This document shows, in pieces, positions 1-4,987 of a DNA stretch of 5,949 nt. This DNA is from Candidatus Eiseniibacteriota bacterium (lineage in GTDB: Bacteria > Eisenbacteria > RBG-16-71-46): assembly GCA_005893365.1 (NCBI GenBank), contig VBPB01000164.1:6180-12128 (forward strand). The letters are read 5' to 3'. A program made the position numbers and the translations under genes. Within the stretch, counting starts at the first letter, position 1; each line of letters begins with the position of its first letter. The notes under the pieces are model-generated. The model was not told where the DNA came from, made no database searches, and saw only the letters and a program-made list of their open reading frames with translations.

Positions 1-2
1 GG

Positions 3-834
3 ACCGTGGTCCTCGACCACCTGCGCGGCGACCTGGAATTCGAGGGCGTGAGCTTCGCCTACGAGCCCGAGCGGCCGGTCCTGCACGACATCGGCTTCCG
101 CGCCGGCCCGGGCACGGTGACGGCGCTGGTGGGCCCCTCGGGCGGCGGCAAGTCGACCATCATCGGCCTGGTGGCCGCCTTCTACACGCCGGTCGAGGGG
201 CGGGTCAAGGCCGACGGCGTGGACCTGGCCACGGTGCGGCTCGACTCGTACCGCACCCGGATGGGCGTGGTGCTCCAGGAGACCTTCCTGTTCGACGGCA
301 GCATCCGCGAGAACGTCGCCTTCTCGCGCCCGGATGCCACCGATGCCCAACTCCGCGAGGCCTGTCACATCGCGCACGTCGACGAGTTCGCCGACCGGTT
401 CGCGCAGGGGCTCGACACCATCGTCGGCGAACGCGGCGTGCGGCTCTCGGGCGGGCAGCGCCAGCGCGTCTCCATCGCCCGCGCCATCCTGGCCGACCCG
501 CGCGTCCGAGGCGTTCATCCAGGCGGGCCTCGCCCACCTGATGAAGGACCGCACCACCTTCGTCATCGCCCACCGGCTCTCGACCATCCGGCGCGCCGAC
601 CAGATCCTGGTGATCGAGGACGGCCGCATCGTCGAGCGCGGCACGCACGAGTCGCTGTACGCGCAGGGCGGCCGCTACTTCGACCTCTACACGCGGCAGC
701 ACGGCCTCGAGGCCAACCTGTTCCTGGCGCCCGGCGAGGGGGACGCCTTGGTCGAGCCCGAGGCGCCGGCGGGAGCCCGGGCGCGCGTCGAGGAGCCCGA
801 CCCGCTGCGGATCCTGCGCGGCCAGCAGCGATGA
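3..834 (+). pseudogene. ABC exporter ATP-binding domain, 5'-truncated by window edge and frame-disrupted
   Basis: This is the nucleotide-binding domain of an MsbA/ABCB-type exporter, a family that couples ATP hydrolysis to export of lipids, drugs or peptides across the inner membrane. The membrane domain would lie left of the window; codons are open from position 3. In the first frame I see the A-loop region (VSFAYEP), Walker A GPSGGGKST at 132-158, the Q-loop glutamine at 276-278 and the signature LSGGQ at 444-458, followed by ADPR. Family members continue with a Walker B of the type LILDEATSxxD. Here the sequence jumps at about 501-508 into the next frame, SEAFIQAGL, and then shows the H-loop histidine (IAHRLST, His at 571-573) and a normal C-terminus ending in TGA at 832-834. 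About 13 codons holding Walker B, the catalytic Glu and the D-loop are absent, so neither frame gives a working ATPase. Substrate unknown. It is a real pseudogene or an assembly/sequencing deletion; the sequence alone cannot tell which. Confidence 0.85.
498..510 (+). other. Deletion/frameshift junction in the ABC ATPase
   Basis: Upstream codons (GCC GAC CCG CGC = ADPR) are read in one frame. Downstream codons (TCC GAG GCG TTC = SEAF) are read one base later, as expected from a deletion whose length is 2 modulo 3; about 38 or 41 bp fits the missing family segment. The junction contains CGCGTC. An ancestral sequence could have had this hexamer both after the ADP codons and before the SEAF codons, which would allow slippage, but that is inference. 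A GC-rich dropout in assembly would leave the same trace. Confidence 0.75.
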
Positions 835-856
835 GGTCGGCGCCCTCGCCACCGCC

Positions 857-1420
857 ATGAGCCTCTCGCTCCCGAGCGTCATCCTCGTCGCCGTCTGGGT
901 TGCCTCGGAGATCGGGCTCGGCATCACCCGGCGGTCCAAGAGCGCGGGCGCAGATTCGCTCGACCGATCGTCGCTCAGGCTGCTGTGGATCGTCATCACG
1001 CTGTCGGTCACCGCGGGGATGATGCTGTCGGGTCGGGGCTGGGGCGGCTTCGGCCCCGGTCCGTGGGAGGCGACCGGCGCGGGCATCATCGTCGCCGGGA
1101 TCGCGCTAAGGTGGTGGGCGATCCTCAGCCTCAAGCAGGCGTTCACGGTGGATGTCGCGATCGCCCAAGGCCAGCAGCTAAACCGGAGCGGGCTCTACAG
1201 CGTGGTCCGCCACCCCTCGTACTCGGGCTCGCTGCTGTCGTTCCTGGGCCTGGGGATCGCCTTGCGCAACTGGGCGAGCCTGGTGGCGATCGTCGTCCCC
1301 ATCACCGCGGCCTTCCTGTATCGGATCGCGATCGAGGAACGGGCGCTCTCCGCGGCGTTCGGAGACGCCTACGCGGACTATGCGCGACGCACGCGCCGGC
1401 TGGTGCCCTACCTCTACTGA
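857..1420 (+). CDS. ICMT-family (isoprenylcysteine carboxyl methyltransferase-like) membrane methyltransferase
   Basis: The 187-residue protein belongs to the ICMT/PEMT-like superfamily of integral membrane, SAM-dependent methyltransferases. Eukaryotic ICMT methylates prenylated C-terminal cysteines. Bacterial members occur without known prenylated substrates, so the substrate here is unknown. Hydrophobic segments lie at about residues 4-23, 40-58, 72-92 and 123-155, the last likely a helical hairpin. The family signature is clear: VVRHPSYSG with Arg118-His119-Pro120, then the C-terminal Glu160-Glu161 pair (RIAIEERAL), and the terminal pattern FGDAYADYARRTRRLVPYLY. Arg/His and the Glu pair form the cofactor and catalytic region in studied relatives. 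The ATG at 857 is the only good start near the family N-terminus and has no convincing Shine-Dalgarno site. It lies 22 bp after the ABC stop, so translation may be coupled. The gene end overlaps the convergent peptidase by 7 bp. The family call is sure; the physiological role is not. Confidence 0.88.
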   Translation: MSLSLPSVILVAVWVASEIGLGITRRSKSAGADSLDRSSLRLLWIVITLSVTAGMMLSGRGWGGFGPGPWEATGAGIIVAGIALRWWAILSLKQAFTVDVAIAQGQQLNRSGLYSVVRHPSYSGSLLSFLGLGIALRNWASLVAIVVPITAAFLYRIAIEERALSAAFGDAYADYARRTRRLVPYLY

Positions 1421-3576
1421 CGCCGCGACTCGGCCGGCAGCGCCGCCTTCGCCCCCGCCGGGCCGCCCGGCGCCAGCGTCACGCCCAGCTGCCACGACAG
1501 GAACATCAGCTCCTGGGTGAGGTCGTCGATCTGCTTGGGGATCGGCTTGCCGCCCGAGTGCCCGGCCTTGGTGTCGTACTGGAGCAGAACCGGGCGGTCG
1601 GAGCCGGTGGACGCCTGGACCCGCGCGCACATCTTGCGCGCGTGGAGCGGGTCCACGCGGGTGTCGGAATCGCCGGAGACGAACAGGACCGCCGGGTACG
1701 GGGTTCCCGGCTTCACGTTCTGGTAGGGCGAATAGGCGCGGATGAACTTGAACTGGTCGGCGTCCTCGGCCGAGCCGTACTCCGGCACCCAGAAGCGGGC
1801 GACCAGGAAGTTCTGGTAGCGCAGCATGTCGAGCAGCGGCACCGAGCAGACCACGGCGCGGAACAGGTCCGGCCGCTGCGTGAAGGCGGCCCCCACCAGC
1901 AGGCCGCCGTTGCTGCCGCCCGAGATGCACAGCCGGTCGGCGCGCGTGTACTTGTTGGCGATCAGCCACTCGCCGGCGGCGACGAAGTCGTCGAACACGT
2001 TCTGCTTCTTGTCCAGCATCCCGGCCTTGTGCCAGGCCTCGCCGAACTCGCCGCCCCCGCGCAGGTTGGGCAGCGCGTACACGCCGCCGCTCTCGACCCA
2101 CAGCGCCGCGCGCGCCGAGAAGCCCGGCGTCTCGCTCACCGAGAAGCCGCCGTAGCCGGTCAGCAGCGTGGGGTTCGAGCCGTCGAGCTTGAGGCCCTTC
2201 CGGCACACCAGGAACATCGGGATCTTGGTCCCGTCCTTCGATGCGTACCAGACCTGCTTCACCTCCATCTGGTCGCTCTTGATGGGCACCGGCGCCCGCC
2301 ACCAGACTGTCTGCTTGCCGGTGGCGGTGTCGTAGCGGTAGATGGTCAGCGGCACGTGGAACGACGCGAAGGTATAGAACGCCTCGGGCTTGTCCCACTG
2401 GCCCGTCATCGCCCCCGCCGATCCCAGCGTCGGGAAGGCGATGGTCCCGAGCGGCTTGCCGGCGGGATCGACGATGCGCACGGTCGAGACCACGTCCTTG
2501 AGGCACTGGACGAACAGCTTGCCGCCGGAGAGCGAGAAGTCGTCGATGACCGCGTCCCCGGCGGGGACGATCTCCTTCCACTGGTCGCGCGCCGGATGCC
2601 GCAGGTCGACGGCAAAGATGCGGTAGTTGGAGGCGTCCCAGTTGGTCTTGAGGTACATCGTGTCGCCGGCGATGCGCCCCGAGAAGTAGGCGGGGACATC
2701 GTTGACGATCGGCACGATCGGCCCGCCCGCGGCCACGTCCATGACGTAGACCTCGGTGCGGTCGGTGGCCGAGCCGTAGTTGACGGTGATCCTGAGCCAC
2801 CGCCCGTCGTCCGAGAGGCCGACGCCGATGATCTTGTCGAGGCCGTAGCCCTCGCCGAACAGCATCCGGTCCTGGGCCGGGTCGGTCCCCATGGCGTGGT
2901 AGTAGACGCGCGAGCCCTGCGGCGTCTGCCGCGAGTAGTAGACCCCGCGCCGGTCGGCGGTGATGGAAACGCCGAGGTAACGCGCGCGCGGCAGGTGGTC
3001 GGCCAGGTCCTGGCGGGTGTCGAGGTCCTTGAAGGCGACCGTGACCTCGTCCTCACCGCCTTGCCGCGTGCCGTAGGCCATGAGCTTGCCGTCGTTCGTG
3101 ACATCGACGAACGACACCGTGACGGTGTGGTCGGCGCTCAGCGTCTGGGGGTCGACCAGCACCTCGTCCTTCCCCTCCAGCCCCTGGCGCAGGTAGAGGA
3201 CCGGGATGTCCTGGCTCGCCAGCCGCCGCGAGAAGAAGTAGCGGCCGCCGCGCTCGAACGGCACCCCCTGCGAGTCGATCTTCATCAGCTGCTCGAGCCG
3301 GGCGTGCACCCGCTCGTGCCCGGGCAGCGGCCCGAGCAGGGCGTCGGTGTAGGCGTTCTCGGCGTCGATCCAGGCCCGGGTCTCGGGAGCGTTCTTGTCC
3401 TCCAGCCAGCGGTAGGGATCCTCGATCACCACGCCGTGGAGCGTGTCGCGCACCACCTCGACGCGGGCGACCGGGGGCTTGGGGGCGGTGGCCGGGGCGG
3501 CGACGACCGCCGGAGCGAAGGCGGACAGCAGGGCGAAGGCGATGAGACGGGATACCAGACGAGTAGGGAGTGACAT
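1414..3576 (-). CDS. Secreted prolyl oligopeptidase (S9A serine peptidase)
   Basis: This complete 720-residue enzyme cleaves short peptides after proline and is probably periplasmic or extracellular. Residues 1-26 are a signal peptide: Arg6 and Arg10, a hydrophobic core LIAFALLSAF, and likely cleavage after Ala26. The S9 N-terminal signature DPYRWLED is at residues 53-60, followed by the beta-propeller to roughly residue 430 and an alpha/beta hydrolase domain. The catalytic triad is Ser555 (GGSNGG), Asp638 (SDTRV) and His673 (KAGHSGGK). Trp596 (WVPEYG) and Arg640 match the pig enzyme's Trp595 and Arg643, which hold the proline ring and substrate backbone. Length and spacing match the family, so it should be active. 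The ATG at 3576 was chosen because AGGAGAG lies 6 nt upstream and it starts directly on the signal peptide; an in-frame ATG at 3639 adds 21 residues with no signal character. TAG at 1414-1416 interlocks with the convergent methyltransferase stop. Probably monocistronic, scavenging proline-rich peptides. Confidence 0.96.
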   Translation of the reverse strand: MSLPTRLVSRLIAFALLSAFAPAVVAAPATAPKPPVARVEVVRDTLHGVVIEDPYRWLEDKNAPETRAWIDAENAYTDALLGPLPGHERVHARLEQLMKIDSQGVPFERGGRYFFSRRLASQDIPVLYLRQGLEGKDEVLVDPQTLSADHTVTVSFVDVTNDGKLMAYGTRQGGEDEVTVAFKDLDTRQDLADHLPRARYLGVSITADRRGVYYSRQTPQGSRVYYHAMGTDPAQDRMLFGEGYGLDKIIGVGLSDDGRWLRITVNYGSATDRTEVYVMDVAAGGPIVPIVNDVPAYFSGRIAGDTMYLKTNWDASNYRIFAVDLRHPARDQWKEIVPAGDAVIDDFSLSGGKLFVQCLKDVVSTVRIVDPAGKPLGTIAFPTLGSAGAMTGQWDKPEAFYTFASFHVPLTIYRYDTATGKQTVWWRAPVPIKSDQMEVKQVWYASKDGTKIPMFLVCRKGLKLDGSNPTLLTGYGGFSVSETPGFSARAALWVESGGVYALPNLRGGGEFGEAWHKAGMLDKKQNVFDDFVAAGEWLIANKYTRADRLCISGGSNGGLLVGAAFTQRPDLFRAVVCSVPLLDMLRYQNFLVARFWVPEYGSAEDADQFKFIRAYSPYQNVKPGTPYPAVLFVSGDSDTRVDPLHARKMCARVQASTGSDRPVLLQYDTKAGHSGGKPIPKQIDDLTQELMFLSWQLGVTLAPGGPAGAKAALPAESRRQ

Positions 3577-3582
3577 GGTCGT

Positions 3583-3589
3583 CTCTCCT
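3583..3589 (-). promoter_or_regulatory. Ribosome binding site of the prolyl oligopeptidase
   Basis: On the minus strand, AGGAGAG ends 6 nt before the ATG at 3574-3576. This is close to consensus and decides the start at 3576 over the in-frame ATG at 3639. Confidence 0.85.
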
Positions 3590-3627
3590 GGCTGGGGTAG
3601 CGGGACCTGCTGGAAATGGTGACCGGA

Positions 3628-3656
3628 ACAGTAGCGCACGCAGCGTGCGTTGGCAT
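3628..3656 (-). promoter_or_regulatory. Candidate promoter of the peptidase gene with a dyad in its spacer
   Basis: On the minus strand, ATGCCA (3656-3651, 4 of 6 matches to the -35 consensus) is followed after 17 bp by TACTGT (3633-3628, 3 of 6 to the -10). The spacer holds an odd palindrome at 3635-3649 with 7-bp perfect arms around a central A. A dyad here would suit an operator for a repressor. The hexamers are weak, so this is only a candidate; the transcript would start about 45 nt before the ATG. Confidence 0.25.
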
Positions 3657-3737
3657 CAGGGGGGTTGGCGAGGTGGAGTGGTGGCGACGCACTCGGGCAT
3701 CACGGGCGTCACGTCGGCCCGTCCGCAAGGCATGGAC

Positions 3738-3781
3738 GGACCCCGGGGCCAGGGTCCTACGAACGCGCCCCGGGGCGCGTT
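3738..3781. repeat. Twin 20-bp dyads sharing a CCCCGGGG core
   Basis: The first dyad (3738-3757) has arms GGACCC and GGGTCC around an 8-nt centre. The second (3762-3781) is a perfect 20-bp palindrome, AACGCGCCCC followed by its exact reverse complement. Only 4 bp separate them, and both contain CCCCGGGG. As RNA each could fold into a strong hairpin, but no U-tract follows on either strand. They could be protein-binding dyads, REP-like elements, or hairpins that end or protect transcripts. Confidence 0.6.
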
Positions 3782-3792
3782 GTCTGGCTGAA

Positions 3793-3830
3793 GCGCCGAC
3801 TGGCCGCGCGGCCAGTTGATCGGACGGCGC
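3793..3830. repeat. Nested inverted repeat with an 18-bp perfect palindrome
   Basis: The centre, 3799-3816, is a perfect 18-bp palindrome (ACTGGCCGC and its reverse complement). It is flanked by a second pair of arms, GCGCCG at 3793-3798 and CGGCGC at 3825-3830, separated from the core on the right side by TGATCGGA. The whole could form one long stem with a one-sided bulge. No T-run follows. Confidence 0.55.
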
Positions 3831-3856
3831 AGCGCTCCAACCCCTGCCGGCTGCGC
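3827..3856. repeat. Inverted repeat, 7-bp arms
   Basis: GCGCAGC at 3827-3833 pairs with GCTGCGC at 3850-3856 across 16 nt. It shares its left arm with the right outer arm of the neighbouring nested palindrome, so the two structures would compete. Arms of this size are not rare at this GC content. Confidence 0.35.
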
Positions 3857-3875
3857 TGGCCGCCTCATCCCGACA

Positions 3876-3908
3876 GCTTCAAGCGCAGTCTGGGCAGCGC
3901 CTTGAAGC
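3876..3908. repeat. Bulged 11-bp stem-loop downstream of the phosphatase gene
   Basis: GCTTCAAG at 3876-3883 pairs exactly with CTTGAAGC at 3901-3908. The stem continues with CGC/GCG (3884-3886 and 3897-3899) past a single unpaired C at 3900, leaving a 10-nt loop. It lies about 70 nt beyond the phosphatase stop in the direction of transcription. Its arms are less GC-rich than the surroundings, so chance pairing is less likely. No T-run follows, so it is not a classical terminator, though it could mark a transcript end. Confidence 0.5.
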
Positions 3909-3925
3909 ATCCGAATGGCCCAGCG

Positions 3926-3990
3926 CCCTCACGGATCGCCCGGCCCGCGGCGGCGATCTCCACGAGGACCGTGACCCTCACGGATGAGGG
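3926..3990. repeat. 11-bp direct repeat and overlapping hairpins at the phosphatase stop
   Basis: CCCTCACGGAT occurs at 3926-3936 and again at 3975-3985, 49 bp apart. The second copy covers the phosphatase stop codon (3978-3980). It takes part in two exclusive hairpins: CCGTGA/TCACGG (3969-3974 with 3978-3983) and CCCTCA/TGAGGG (3975-3980 with 3985-3990). A further inverted repeat, GATCGCC/GGCGATC (3934-3940 with 3952-3958), lies 20 nt past the stop. These could help end the phosphatase transcript; no T-run is present. Confidence 0.45.
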
Positions 3991-4598
3991 ACCCCTCCGC
4001 TCCGCGCGGGGGACGGGAGCCCTTCGAGCCGAGCGTTGCCGGGGGGATGCTTGCCGGCCCAGTCCTTGAGCCAGGCCACTCGGTCATGGTCGAGGCTCTC
4101 TCCGCCACGATAGGTGCGCGCCTCTGCCAGAGCTTTGTCGAGGGGCCACCCGTCCACGGCGTAGCGCGCCAGCGCCACCATCAAGCCGGTACGGTCTTTC
4201 CCCGCCGCGCAGTGAACGTGGACGGGCTGGTTCTCCGGGTCCTGGATGAAGGCGAGGAACTGTCGGGCCTGAGCCTCCGTGGGGAAACTCGACTCGTTCA
4301 GGGGAATCCTCAGGACATTCGTGAATCCGTGCTTCGCGTAATCGACATCCTCATCCTCGCGGAGCGTGACGACGCTCTTGACCCCTTGCTCGCGCAGCCA
4401 GTCCCATCCCGTGTCGGCGCGCGGCATTCCTGATCGGGTCAGCTTGTGCTCCCAGACCACGCCATAGTTCTTCATCGGCTCGCGGGTGGACGGCCGATGG
4501 TGCTGCTTGCCCGAACCCGCCATGGCGGGCAAAGCGACGACCAGCGCGACGAGGGTTGCGGTCACGACGTTCCTCATCGCGGTGCGGTGGGTACTCAC
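3978..4598 (-). CDS. Exported Cys-based protein tyrosine/dual-specificity-like phosphatase
   Basis: This 206-residue protein has the Cys-X5-Arg phosphatase signature HCAAGKDRTG, with nucleophile Cys130 and phosphate-binding Arg136. The enzyme would remove phosphate from Tyr/Ser/Thr or from phosphorylated lipids or inositols through a cysteinyl-phosphate intermediate. The P-loop form HCxAGKDRTG, with Lys134 and Asp135, resembles the MptpB/LipA group, some of which also act on phosphoinositides. The preceding pattern (RSGMP, then GVKSVVTLRE) is typical of this fold. The segment RIPLNESSFP (97-106), where many relatives place a general-acid Asp, has only Asn101 and Glu102. Residues 1-27 form a signal peptide, with core VTATLVALVVAL and cleavage after AMA27, so it acts outside the cytoplasm. 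The GTG at 4598 was chosen because AAGGGAGGG lies 8 nt upstream; the ATG at 4577 has no such site and would shorten the signal's n-region. It is separated from the downstream peptidase by 401 bp. Substrate unknown. Confidence 0.9.
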   Translation of the reverse strand: MSTHRTAMRNVVTATLVALVVALPAMAGSGKQHHRPSTREPMKNYGVVWEHKLTRSGMPRADTGWDWLREQGVKSVVTLREDEDVDYAKHGFTNVLRIPLNESSFPTEAQARQFLAFIQDPENQPVHVHCAAGKDRTGLMVALARYAVDGWPLDKALAEARTYRGGESLDHDRVAWLKDWAGKHPPGNARLEGLPSPARSGGVPHP

Positions 4599-4606
4599 GA
4601 TGTGTG

Positions 4607-4615
4607 CCCTCCCTT
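4607..4615 (-). promoter_or_regulatory. Ribosome binding site that selects the GTG start of the phosphatase
   Basis: On the minus strand, AAGGGAGGG is followed by 8 nt and then GTG at 4598-4596. The later in-frame ATG (4577) lies about 29 nt from this site and has none of its own, so GTG is the better start. Confidence 0.75.
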
Positions 4616-4987
4616 CAACGTTGGACCCGACGGCAAGACCGCGGCGGCACACGGCTCGGGCTCGAAGCGCCCCCGGCGCGGCGTTCTTCACCTGAACTCT
4701 CCCACGCGCCGCTCGGCAGTGTACCGCCGGCTCGAGCCACGCTGGTCTTGGAGCCGTCGAATGCGTGTAACCGATGGGTAACGTGGCCAGGGAGCGGTCG
4801 GCGGCTCCCACGCGGCCGCCCCGCATCATGCGAATCCCTCGGACGCTTTCCGGGGTTCGCCCCATGGATGCGTCGCGGCCGCGTCGGTATCCTGAGTCTG
4901 GTCGGCGAGAGGATCGCGACGACCCGCGCTCCACGTCTGCCAAGCTGCTCTCACGAACGCTTTCGAATCGGTCGCCTGGGGATGCGG
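4616..4987. other. Divergent intergenic region between phosphatase and beta-helix genes
   Basis: These 372 bp upstream of two divergent genes should hold both promoters. Weak candidates are a minus-strand -10 at 4718-4723 and a plus-strand TATCCT at 4888-4893 with a poor -35. Short palindromes are CGCATCATGCG at 4822-4832 and CGCGGCCGCG at 4874-4883. A 73-codon open frame at 4774-4995 (+) has no ribosome binding site and Arg/Pro/Ser-rich, random-looking composition, so I do not call it. No RNA gene or riboswitch was recognised. Confidence 0.5.
4718..4738 (-). promoter_or_regulatory. Candidate -10 box and adjacent 10-bp palindrome upstream of the phosphatase
   Basis: TACACT on the minus strand (4723-4718) is a fair -10 match, preceded by a perfect palindrome GGCTCGAGCC (4729-4738) where a spacer operator could sit. 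I see no convincing -35 hexamer. The transcript would carry a leader of about 110 nt before the GTG. Confidence 0.2.

Larger units (their letters stand above)
3577..3977. other. Intergenic region, palindrome-rich, no supported gene
   Basis: These 401 bp separate the start of the peptidase gene from the end of the phosphatase gene, both on the minus strand. Open frames of 67-139 codons cross it on both strands. None has a ribosome binding site, a recognisable motif, or composition unlike a random high-GC translation, so I call no gene. The region instead holds at least seven inverted repeats between 3635 and 3990, listed separately. None is followed by a T-run on either strand, so none is a standard intrinsic terminator. 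A short tandem repeat, CGGGC(A/G)TCA, is at 3694-3702 and 3703-3711. Confidence 0.7.

Noticed and set aside
205..1146. 313-codon minus-strand open frame opposite the ABC ATPase
   Set aside because: The plus strand carries clear ATPase and methyltransferase motifs. This frame is Arg/Ala-rich antisense shadow.
1178..2800. 540-codon minus-strand open frame overlapping the peptidase in another frame
   Set aside because: It is a frame-shifted reading of the same peptidase strand, low in complexity and without recognisable motifs.
985..3573. Open frame of 862 codons on the plus strand opposite the peptidase gene
   Set aside because: The peptidase on the minus strand has all family motifs and a catalytic triad. 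The opposite frame is Arg/Gly/Val/Asp-rich with no motif and begins inside the methyltransferase gene; it is a high-GC antisense artefact.
3694..3711. Tandem 9-bp repeat CGGGC(A/G)TCA as a CRISPR or operator array
   Set aside because: Only two imperfect copies without spacers; too short for either call.
3738..3908. Integron attC site or cassette boundary formed by the palindromes
   Set aside because: No GTTRRRY core or matching RYYYAAC inverse core was found at the ends of the inverted repeats, and no integrase is present in the window.
3738..3990. Rho-independent terminators in the gap
   Set aside because: Several strong stems are present, but none is followed by a T-run on either strand. 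They are listed as repeats only.
3650..4069. 139-codon plus-strand open frame in the palindrome-rich gap
   Set aside because: It crosses the palindromes and the phosphatase 3' end with no motif, no start signal and no family resemblance.
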